The notes beneath the pieces are model-generated. The model was not told the origin of the DNA. It saw only the letters and a program-made list of their open reading frames with translations, and made no database searches. From NCBI GenBank assembly GCA_017965475.1, contig JAGCPV010000130.1:1-43990 (forward strand): a stretch of DNA of 43,990 bases, in the 5' to 3' direction. Position 1 is the first letter of the stretch. Each line of letters starts with the position of its first letter. Source of the DNA: Prevotella sp. (lineage in GTDB: Bacteria > Bacteroidota > Bacteroidia > Bacteroidales > Bacteroidaceae). Shown here in pieces: positions 25,435 through 32,265 of this stretch. The translations under genes and the position numbers were made by a program.

Positions 25435-25459
25435 GTGCCACCCCGTCGCAGGGTGGCAC
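25435..25459 (-). terminator. Hairpin downstream of the 25518-28495 operon
   Basis: GTGCCACCC-type arms: 25435-25443 pairs with 25451-25459 over a 7-nt loop. On the minus strand it is followed within 6 nt by GTTTTTTCG. It is 59 nt past the stop at 25518, so it may terminate the secreted-protein operon. Confidence 0.55.
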
Positions 25460-25517
25460 GATCCAAAACAAATCTAATACAGTGTGTTCATCAAGGGGCA
25501 ATTACTAACAATGTCTT

Positions 25518-26321
25518 TTATTTCACAATCACCTTCTTGCCGTTTTGGATGTAGAGGCCCTTCCGCGGTGTGCCCATGACCCTGCGGCCTTGGAGGTCGT
25601 AGATCGGTGTGTCGTCTATAGGCAGCTCTTTGATACTCTGAACGGAGGTAGCATCATCATATTGGTAGATGATATTCCCCTGCTGGGTACATTTCACGAG
25701 CTGTCTGAAAGCACCGCCATACAGATCTCCTCTCATGCCCACCAAGCCATGTTTCATGGATCCGATACCCTCTATCCAGACATCGTGATGATATTCTTCG
25801 AATAGGACCTCACCGTCAAAGAAATGTGAGAGGTGAATACACTTTCGGGGGGTCCTATCAAAAGAGTTTTCAAGTATCGTATCTGACACTGCCGTAACAA
25901 CATAGGGAAGGAGATCGTAATCAGAACCAAACTGAAACACATCACCCACCTGTAAAGAGAAATCCATCGTCACAAGGTTTTCTATAGAATTATCATTGTC
26001 TTTGTAAAAAAAGACTTTACCTGCGTTGTCCTCTCCTATGTATGTTCCACCGAAAGATCCACCGAATTCCCCTGATTCCCAATCACTCCAGTCATCCTCA
26101 TATTCCCACCTGTATCGTGAAAACAACAGTTTGTAGGAAATTCCCTCAATGGAGGTCTCGTCCATGAGTTTGTATTCGGTATAGCTTACCGTTTGTTCGG
26201 GACTAGAGAGAGTATTCTTAATAGTCCATATTTTCTCATTGTCAAGAAACGAATCATAATCCTGCCCAAACGATATGGCTGGCAGTAATGCTATCAAGAA
26301 AAACAAAAAGAATCTTCTCAT
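25518..26321 (-). CDS. Secreted protein with T9SS-like C-terminal tail
   Basis: A 267-residue product of unknown function. The signal peptide (MRRFFLFFLIALLPAISFGQ) is almost identical to that of the next gene upstream. The body has the GEDNAGKVFFY and VWIEGIGSMKHGL motifs seen in many uncharacterised secreted Bacteroidota proteins. The C-terminus is a YDLQGRRVMG ... KGLYIQNGKKVIVK tail, a Prevotella-type variant of the Por secretion tail that would send it through T9SS or anchor it (inference). Last gene of a three-gene operon, 16 nt behind its neighbour. The tail DNA (25519-25601) is one of three near-identical copies. Confidence 0.8.
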   Translation of the reverse strand: MRRFFLFFLIALLPAISFGQDYDSFLDNEKIWTIKNTLSSPEQTVSYTEYKLMDETSIEGISYKLLFSRYRWEYEDDWSDWESGEFGGSFGGTYIGEDNAGKVFFYKDNDNSIENLVTMDFSLQVGDVFQFGSDYDLLPYVVTAVSDTILENSFDRTPRKCIHLSHFFDGEVLFEEYHHDVWIEGIGSMKHGLVGMRGDLYGGAFRQLVKCTQQGNIIYQYDDATSVQSIKELPIDDTPIYDLQGRRVMGTPRKGLYIQNGKKVIVK

Positions 26322-26421
26322 ACCTACATATAAATAATTATTTCACAATCACCTTCTTGCCGTTTTGGATGTAGAGGCCCTTTGTCGGTGGGCCCATGAC
26401 CCTGCGGCCTTGGAGATCGTA
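26254..26421. repeat. 168-bp direct repeat, copy 1
   Basis: This block covers the signal-peptide end of the 25518-26321 gene, the 16-nt spacer and the tail end of the 26338-27768 gene. It matches 27701-27868 over the same length with only about six or seven differences. The tail part (83 bp) also occurs at 25519-25601. Confidence 0.88.
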
Positions 26422-27768
26422 GAGCGTATTGGCGATTGGTGTCTCTACCTCGCTGACGGACTTCATCCCGCTGATTGTCCCTTTCTCTGGCCAGACGTCA
26501 TAAAGCACCTCTCCGTTGCGCTCAAAATGAACGAGCATGGAACGATAGTGACGATCCTCTTCTGATTCTTCCTGGAAAAAGGTTCGGGCTTGATACGGTT
26601 CTACCGGGCCAAAGAGGCATTCACCATCATTCCAAGTTGTCACACCAATTCCCTGAATGATACGGACACCATTCACATCCGCATAACTCAATGAACTTGC
26701 ACCTCCGAAATCACCTTCCTTTATTTCATCAATAGTGCCAAAGTCAAATGTTCCTGGAGGGAAGATGGCTGTAGCATTGGAGCTTGTTATATCCTCGAAT
26801 TCCACTATTGTTCCGATGCTCCAGCCAAACTGATAGGCATTGCCCGGAAATAGCAGATATGAAGAACCATCGAACCCAATGATTGGCGGTATCGTTGCTA
26901 AAACGCATTTGTCATCTCCATTGAAACTCCCTTCCCATAGCAAAAGCGTGAGAGAGTCTGTCCACTCGGGGCCGTTGGTATATACCTTTTTAAATGTATT
27001 GAGATCATCATCCCATTCCTTTTCTACATATTCCCCTTGCACATAATACTCTATCGTCTCAAAGTTCGGCACCCATTCATCGCCGACCTTCGAATACCAG
27101 CTGTCATACTTCAGCGTGTCAAGCCTTATCTCCGTCCACTTCGTACCCTCGGGGAAATACTCTTGGGCTTTTGCCACAAACAGTTCGTTCTCACCTAACA
27201 TCTCATTACCTACCCAGCAGGAATGGAAGGTATTATAATTGCCGGGCAACTGAACAGGACTTACCAGACCGCAAGAACTTCCCAAGCCTTCTATCCAGAT
27301 ACCATTACTTGACCCGATAACCTGATCATTCTCCAGATACTCTTCCACAACCTCCATCCTGCGCAAGAGACGGTCGCCATACTTGATGGCATCAACCGCA
27401 ACAACCCTGACAATGGTTTTACCGTCCTTATCCGCCACTTCGCTCACAATCTCCCCGGCTTCCTTGCCGAAATCATAGATGAGTTGGGGCGTGTCTTTGG
27501 TCTGGAATACGCAATAGACCCTCTTCTCATCCTCACGCAGGGCATACTGATATGCACCAGTACTGACGTCGTATATCTTTTTGTAAGTGAGGTCGTTGAT
27601 GGTCGTATCACCTCTGACGACAAGGGAGAAATCATAATAATCTTCCGAAAAGGGCTTGTTATGAGTATATTTCCACGTCTTGCCCTCTTTCAGCAACGGC
27701 TCATAATCCTGCCCGAACGACATGGCTGGCAGTAATGCTATCAAGAAAAACAAAAAGAATCTTCTCAT
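26338..27768 (-). CDS. Secreted protein with EGxGS motif and T9SS-like tail
   Basis: A 476-residue product. Signal peptide MRRFFLFFLIALLPAMSFGQ. Residues of about 25-170 resemble the body of the neighbouring 267-residue protein (GKTWKYTHN, DTTINDLTYKKIY, GIWIEGLGSSCGL). The part from about 205 to 435 is an additional region (TKWTEIRLDTLKYDSWYSK; LLLWEGSFNGDD) with a second motif GVRIIQGIGV. It ends with the same YDLQGRRVMGPP ... NGKKVIVK tail. Function unknown; a two-unit version of its neighbour. Middle gene of the operon starting at 28495, with 16-nt gaps on both sides. Confidence 0.78.
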   Translation of the reverse strand: MRRFFLFFLIALLPAMSFGQDYEPLLKEGKTWKYTHNKPFSEDYYDFSLVVRGDTTINDLTYKKIYDVSTGAYQYALREDEKRVYCVFQTKDTPQLIYDFGKEAGEIVSEVADKDGKTIVRVVAVDAIKYGDRLLRRMEVVEEYLENDQVIGSSNGIWIEGLGSSCGLVSPVQLPGNYNTFHSCWVGNEMLGENELFVAKAQEYFPEGTKWTEIRLDTLKYDSWYSKVGDEWVPNFETIEYYVQGEYVEKEWDDDLNTFKKVYTNGPEWTDSLTLLLWEGSFNGDDKCVLATIPPIIGFDGSSYLLFPGNAYQFGWSIGTIVEFEDITSSNATAIFPPGTFDFGTIDEIKEGDFGGASSLSYADVNGVRIIQGIGVTTWNDGECLFGPVEPYQARTFFQEESEEDRHYRSMLVHFERNGEVLYDVWPEKGTISGMKSVSEVETPIANTLYDLQGRRVMGPPTKGLYIQNGKKVIVK

Positions 27769-27868
27769 ACCTACATATAAATTATTATTTCACAATCACC
27801 TTCTTACCGTTTTGGATGTAGAGGCCCTTTGTCGGTGGGCCCATGACCCTGCGACCTTGGAGGTCGTA
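27701..27868. repeat. 168-bp direct repeat, copy 2
   Basis: Covers the signal-peptide end of the 26338-27768 gene, a 16-nt spacer and the tail end of the 27785-28495 gene. It is near-identical to 26254-26421. The two copies put the same signal peptide and tail next to different protein bodies, which points to recent duplication or gene conversion. Confidence 0.88.
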
Positions 27869-28495
27869 AATCCCTGAGGATTCTGTGTCCGTTCCAGTGG
27901 TTACGCCCTGAATGTCCGCTTCGCCATAACTTGCCAAATCTGGTACTGATGCTGCAAAATCTCCACTTTCAAACATTTCATTAGCGCATTCCATTGGGCT
28001 CTTATCACTCTCTGGAGTAACATACAGGGCATACAATAAAGGTATTAGAGGACTATTCCCAACAATTCTGAGTTTATATTTCTCAGCATAGGAAGTCAGC
28101 AAGTCTATATCCTCATCTTTCTTAAGCCGAACATTCAGGTATGGAGTCGCAAAAACCTCCACATTGTCCTCTGTAAGATAACTTGAGGTTATTATCACAG
28201 ACTTTGCGTCTTCTTCCCAGAAATCCCGTGAGGATAGCTGCTCGAAATCTGACCGAAGAATGATAAAGATGTCGAAAAGATCCTCGTCTTTTATCATATC
28301 CTGGACCTGGACATTCGCACGAATCCTCTCGCTTACATCTTTATTGTCCTTAGATATACTGACACAGACCTTGCTTTCATTTAGGGTTAAAGGCATTTTT
28401 TCCCCCTTGTAGTAGTAATAATAGTCCTGTGCCATCGCATGCATTGAACATGAGATGAACAACAACATCAACAAATAATTTCTGCTCATAATCAT
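27785..28495 (-). CDS. Stand-alone subtilisin propeptide-like protein with T9SS-like tail
   Basis: A 236-residue product with signal peptide (LLMLLFISCSMHAMAQ). Residues 24-187 align without gaps to the N-terminal pro-region (25-188) of the S8 protease encoded just upstream at 28602-30308; by eye I count about 19 differences in about 160 positions. The catalytic domain is absent: after SVPDL a short linker leads straight to YDLQGRRVMGPP ... NGKKVIVK. It could be a secreted inhibitor or folding helper of the protease, or a protease gene truncated by recombination with a tail repeat. First gene of a three-gene operon with its own full promoter. Confidence 0.82.
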   Translation of the reverse strand: MIMSRNYLLMLLFISCSMHAMAQDYYYYYKGEKMPLTLNESKVCVSISKDNKDVSERIRANVQVQDMIKDEDLFDIFIILRSDFEQLSSRDFWEEDAKSVIITSSYLTEDNVEVFATPYLNVRLKKDEDIDLLTSYAEKYKLRIVGNSPLIPLLYALYVTPESDKSPMECANEMFESGDFAASVPDLASYGEADIQGVTTGTDTESSGIYDLQGRRVMGPPTKGLYIQNGKKVIVK

Positions 28496-28540
28496 TACTA
28501 TTTAATTTCTGATAGCCAATATTATACATTATAACAACTG

Positions 28541-28572
28541 CAAAAGTACGAAATAATATATCATTTAGCAAA
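28541..28572 (-). promoter_or_regulatory. Promoter of the three-gene secreted operon (TTTG-20-TACTTTTG)
   Basis: Minus-strand TTTG at 28572-28569 and TACTTTTG at 28548-28541 with a 20-nt spacer. It starts transcription about 40 nt before the gene at 28495 and separates it from the S8 protease gene. Confidence 0.75.
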
Positions 28573-28601
28573 TAGTTATTAGTATTTCTATATGTTTTCA
28601 A

Positions 28602-30308
28602 TTAGTTTCCTATCGTAAGCGTAGTGCCTAATGGCACTGTCGTAGAATTCTTAATTTCCACATATCCTGCTTGCAACGTGATATTACCTTGACCAAGAAC
28701 AACGTCTCCATATGCCTTTGTGTTGGTAACATTTCTTCCCACATAAATACTGCCTGCGGAAATTAATCTTGTTCCAGTGATGGTTTCGTTCTGAATATAT
28801 ACGGTGCTAGGGGTATTTATCACAGAACTGTATGCGTCAACAAGGCCGTATCCATATTCGTTATTCCATAATCCATCAGGTTTTGTAATATTGAAATTAA
28901 CTCCTGATAGTTTCTTTGCATTACTGTTAATAATACTGTTGACTTGGGTAACTGTCAATTCCGAGTTTCGCTGCAATATTAAAGCTGCAACTCCGGCAAC
29001 ATGGGGGCATGCTGCAGAAGTTCCGCTTCTATATCCTTTCTTGTTATTTGGAAGAGTGGAAAGGATGCTATCTCCAGGCGCAACAATGTCAAGTTTTACT
29101 CCATAATTTGAAAGAGTGGCTCTCATCCCTGTATTGTTAATTGAACCAACAGCAAGAATCGTGTCATTGCAGTTAGCAGGATAATTAATACTGTTCATGC
29201 TATTATTCCCTGCTGCAAAGACAACTACACAACCTTTACCCTGACGACCATATCTAAAAGCATCATATATGGCCGCATCTATTTCATCATAATGAATTGA
29301 AGAATGCCATGAATTCGAGATGATGTCAGCACCGTTTTGATAAGCCCAAATAATTCCGTCTGCTCTTTTTAATTGGCTGTTAGTCGTCATTTGCAGTGAA
29401 TTGCTTATTGAGACAATTGTTGCTTCAGGGGCAACTCCCGCAATTTGGATACCATTATCCTTAACGGCTGCCGCTATTCCTGCACAATGTGTACCATGGT
29501 CACCATAGACCTGACTCGGAGAAGAATTTGTTTCGGTATCATAACTCAAACTGCTAATGTTAGACATTAAATCTATATGATCCATATCCACGCCTGTATC
29601 TAATAATGCAATTTTTATTTTTTTTCCTGTGGAATAATTCCATGCTTCGGGCGCTGATATATCTATGCCTGGATGACTACTATTATGCAGTCCCCATTGC
29701 TGGCTATACATAGGGTCATTAGAACATATAAAGTCATCAGAACTCAGGTCTGGTACTGATGTTGCAAAATCCCCACTTTCAAATAATTCATTAGCGCATT
29801 CCATTGGGCTCTTGTCACCCTCTGGAGTAACATACAGGACATACAATAAAGGTATTAGAGAACTATTCCCAACAATCCTGAGTCTATATTTTTCAGCATA
29901 GGAAGCCAGCAAGTCTATATCCTCATCCTTCTTAAGCCGGACATTCAGGTATGGAGTCGCAAAAACCTCCACATTGTCTTCTGTAAGATAACTTGAGGTT
30001 ATTATCACAGACTTTGCGTCTTCATACCAAAAATCCTGTGAGACCAACTTCTCGAATTCTGACCGAGTAATAACAAAAATATCGAAAAGATCCTCGTCTT
30101 TTATCGTTTCCTGAACCTGAACATTCGCACGAATCCTCTCGCTTACATCCTTTTTGTCCTTAAATATACTGACACAGACCTTGCTTTCATTTAGGGTTAA
30201 AGGCATCTTTCCCCCCTTATAGTAATAATAATAGTCCGTTGGGGCTATCGCATGTACCGAACATGAGATGATAAACAATATCATCATAACATATTTCTTG
30301 CTTATCAT
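28602..30308 (-). CDS. Secreted subtilisin-family (S8) serine protease
   Basis: A 568-residue extracellular endopeptidase. Signal peptide about 1-22; pro-region about 25-190; catalytic domain about 195-495. The full catalytic set is present: D237 in LLDTGVD, H271 in GDHGTHCAG, N368 in AAGNN and S431 in GTSAACPHVAG. After the domain comes a short beta stretch (GDVVLGQGNITLQAGYVEI, about 534-552) of the 3-coathanger type often found at the C-terminus of secreted Bacteroidota enzymes; no YDLQGRR tail is present, unlike its neighbours. The pro-region is duplicated as a separate gene (27785-28495). A weak promoter box lies at 30353-30346. Confidence 0.93.
   Translation of the reverse strand: MISKKYVMMILFIISCSVHAIAPTDYYYYYKGGKMPLTLNESKVCVSIFKDKKDVSERIRANVQVQETIKDEDLFDIFVITRSEFEKLVSQDFWYEDAKSVIITSSYLTEDNVEVFATPYLNVRLKKDEDIDLLASYAEKYRLRIVGNSSLIPLLYVLYVTPEGDKSPMECANELFESGDFATSVPDLSSDDFICSNDPMYSQQWGLHNSSHPGIDISAPEAWNYSTGKKIKIALLDTGVDMDHIDLMSNISSLSYDTETNSSPSQVYGDHGTHCAGIAAAVKDNGIQIAGVAPEATIVSISNSLQMTTNSQLKRADGIIWAYQNGADIISNSWHSSIHYDEIDAAIYDAFRYGRQGKGCVVVFAAGNNSMNSINYPANCNDTILAVGSINNTGMRATLSNYGVKLDIVAPGDSILSTLPNNKKGYRSGTSAACPHVAGVAALILQRNSELTVTQVNSIINSNAKKLSGVNFNITKPDGLWNNEYGYGLVDAYSSVINTPSTVYIQNETITGTRLISAGSIYVGRNVTNTKAYGDVVLGQGNITLQAGYVEIKNSTTVPLGTTLTIGN
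29745..30236. repeat. Pro-region duplication (partner 27935-28426)
   Basis: About 490 bp encoding the pro-region of the S8 protease recurs at 27935-28426 with high nucleotide identity; long stretches are identical, for example around 28151-28210 and 29951-30010. It is a direct repeat that could recombine to delete the protease gene. Confidence 0.85.
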
Positions 30309-30345
30309 TGTAAAGGCATTTATCTATTATTCTTTAACTATATAG

Positions 30346-30353
30346 CAAAGTAA
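30346..30353 (-). promoter_or_regulatory. Weak promoter box for the S8 protease (TTACTTTG)
   Basis: Minus-strand TTACTTTG differs from TAnnTTTG at one base and lies 38 nt before the protease start; no -33 box is clear. Read-through from the 30366-31574 gene is possible. Confidence 0.35.
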
Positions 30354-30365
30354 CCCTTTTCTTGA

Positions 30366-31574
30366 TTACTTCGATATTATCATCTTCTTCGTATCGATCT
30401 CCTGCCCATTGACAATCAGGGAGTAGAGGAACATGCCTTCGCCGAGTTCATAGCCTCCAAAGGAGACGCTCTCCATGCCCGATGAAACGGGCATTTCCCT
30501 GATGGTCTTGCCCGTCATGTCGAAGATGCAGATGGCGGCATCCCTGACATCATCGGCCAGAGAGAAGCGGATCGTGGTCTGCTCCTTGAACGGGTTCGGG
30601 GTGTTCTGGTAGAGTTTGTTCTTAGAGGCGAAGGAGCCTTCAACGCCTGTCTCTCCACGGGAGGCAGCTTTGGTCATTCCACCTGATGCCTGACCCTGCA
30701 ATTCCTCAATCTTCTCACTCAGTTCGTTGATGCTCTGTACCAGCAGGGGTATCATCTCCACGTAGTTGATGACCTTATTGCCGTCCTTGTTTACATAGAC
30801 CAGATCGGGGAAGGCTTCTTCCAACCGGTCTGCATCAAGGGCATAGTGGCTTTTCGTATAGAACTGCTCATCCATGATGTCGGCCTCAGGCTGCACGGCC
30901 TCTGCCGTCCTGGTAGAGTCCTCGTCTGGGTCGAGGATAGCGTCTGTGTCTTCGATTGGTGCCGGCCGCTCTTTCTGATAGGTCGTGACATGGAGCCCCG
31001 ACAAACCACTGGTTGCGGATAGCCCCTTTAAGGACTGGCCGCTGCCTGACGAGTTCGTCGAACTGGATGACTCGCCAAGAAGGGCACCCTGGATGGCCGA
31101 GCTCGTAACGATGCTGCCAATTACCTTGACATTACCACGGAAGAAACCGGCGTATTTGTCGCCCGTGCTCAGGCCTGCGCCGTTGTCGTTATAGATCGTG
31201 CCATAGACACCTGCACCGGTAGTGCTGTTGCTCTGGTTGATGCTGCCCACGATGCCGATGGCCTTCGTCCCTGTATCTGCATTGCCATACACGCCGATAC
31301 TGTTTGTAGTACCGTTGGCACTGCTCTTCAATCCGATACACTGGGAGGCATTGGAGGAACTGAGTTTACCTCCGTAGATTGCCGAACTGCTGTTGTTCCC
31401 GTCCGCAGAAAAAAGCAATCCGCTCCTCCCGCTGCTGGTACTGCTGCAAGACATCTGGTATGAGGTACTGCCTGAACCATTGATGGCAACCCTGCCATTG
31501 CTCATGACTTTGAACTGGGCACTTGCAGAAAAGGCAAGTACGCATAGACTGATTGATAATAATGTTCTTTTCAT
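30366..31574 (-). CDS. T9SS-secreted fibre-like protein with S74-type segment
   Basis: A 402-residue product. Signal peptide about 1-19 (LLSISLCVLAFSASAQ). Residues 20-175 are a Ser/Gly/Asn-rich repetitive region (SIGVYGNADTG, GIVGSINQSN, GAGVYGTIYND) of the type found in phage-tail-like and fibre proteins. Residues of about 235-290 (HYALDADRLEEAFPDLVY ... VEMIPLLVQSINELSEKI) resemble the Peptidase S74 intramolecular chaperone (AQEVEKxFPELV...YxxLxPLLxxAI). A canonical T9SS type A sorting domain ends it (LYQNTPNPFKEQTTIRFSL ... FDMTGKTI ... KKMIISK). Likely surface-exposed or secreted; trimer formation is inference. Confidence 0.82.
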   Translation of the reverse strand: MKRTLLSISLCVLAFSASAQFKVMSNGRVAINGSGSTSYQMSCSSTSSGRSGLLFSADGNNSSSAIYGGKLSSSNASQCIGLKSSANGTTNSIGVYGNADTGTKAIGIVGSINQSNSTTGAGVYGTIYNDNGAGLSTGDKYAGFFRGNVKVIGSIVTSSAIQGALLGESSSSTNSSGSGQSLKGLSATSGLSGLHVTTYQKERPAPIEDTDAILDPDEDSTRTAEAVQPEADIMDEQFYTKSHYALDADRLEEAFPDLVYVNKDGNKVINYVEMIPLLVQSINELSEKIEELQGQASGGMTKAASRGETGVEGSFASKNKLYQNTPNPFKEQTTIRFSLADDVRDAAICIFDMTGKTIREMPVSSGMESVSFGGYELGEGMFLYSLIVNGQEIDTKKMIISK

Positions 31575-31603
31575 TTTTTTAATTGGTTTTAGTGATTTCG
31601 TGG

Positions 31604-31611
31604 CAAAGGTA
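31604..31611 (-). promoter_or_regulatory. Promoter of the fibre-like gene (TACCTTTG)
   Basis: Minus-strand TACCTTTG with CTTG at 31635-31632 (20-nt spacer), 29 nt before the start at 31574. Confidence 0.65.
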
Positions 31612-31654
31612 AGAAGAAATACTTATTATGGCAAGATTCCATAAAATCACGGTA

Positions 31655-32020
31655 TCACTCGTCCTCTACGGTGATCTCGTACTGGTCGATGATTCCGTCG
31701 GCAGTCGAGAGTGTCAGGATGTACGTGCCCACGCTGAGGAAGCTAAGGCAGTCAGTGTAGCTCTGCCCCGCACTCAGCGATACTGTCGTGTCCAGATAAG
31801 TCACACCATTGGACGCGATGCTAATCTCCAGCCCTGTGATGGCATAGTTCGGAGTAATAGCCAAGTCGCCAGTGTTGTAATCCAGATACAGGCTGATGAC
31901 ATTCTCAGATCTGGGCGGAGGGGTTCCTTGAGAAATTCTTTTGCTATTGTACTTGTCTGCAAACATCTCTGTTGGGGTCAGCAACAACCCAACTAACAAC
32001 ACTAATAATACTTTTTTCAT
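31655..32020 (-). CDS. Small secreted DUF3244-like protein
   Basis: A 121-residue product with signal peptide (KKVLLVLLVGLLLTPTEMFA). The mature part is a single beta-sandwich of DUF3244 type: ISLYLDYNTGDLAITPN, then GLEISIASNGVTYLDTTVSL and SVGTYILTLSTADG. DUF3244 proteins are small periplasmic or surface proteins of Bacteroidota with unknown function. It has its own promoter, is transcribed away from the TPR regulator gene, and is followed 43 nt later by a second promoter for the fibre-like gene. Confidence 0.75.
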   Translation of the reverse strand: MKKVLLVLLVGLLLTPTEMFADKYNSKRISQGTPPPRSENVISLYLDYNTGDLAITPNYAITGLEISIASNGVTYLDTTVSLSAGQSYTDCLSFLSVGTYILTLSTADGIIDQYEITVEDE

Positions 32021-32046
32021 ATTCTTTGAGTTTTAGAAATTCGCTG

Positions 32047-32054
32047 CAAATATA
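32047..32054 (-). promoter_or_regulatory. Promoter of the DUF3244 gene (TATATTTG)
   Basis: Minus-strand TATATTTG, 27 nt before the start at 32020, with TTTG-type sequence (32080-32077) 22 nt further upstream. Confidence 0.6.
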
Positions 32055-32229
32055 TGGATAATCACTATAATTTCAGCAAAATGAGCGTTGCAACATGATA
32101 ATACGTGATTCCCCTGTATTTAAGCAGTTTAGCTAAATCGTGGTGACAAATAATAGTGAATCTAAAACGCCCATTTTTAGCATGATGCATATTATTGCCG
32201 ATTTTGAACGACAAGAATCTACCAGATTT

Positions 32230-32261
32230 TTTGTTTCTTCGATAAAAAATATCTATCTTTG
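32230..32261 (+). promoter_or_regulatory. Promoter of the TPR regulator (TTTG-20-TATCTTTG), leaderless
   Basis: TTTG at 32230-32233 and TATCTTTG at 32254-32261, spacer 20. The first candidate ATG is at 32266, so the transcript would begin at or next to the start codon. Confidence 0.75.
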
Positions 32262-32265
32262 CAGC

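Noticed and set aside
32140-32265. Longer N-terminus of the TPR regulator
   Set aside because: It would precede a full promoter and lacks a signal peptide at its own start; the lipoprotein signal begins at 32266.
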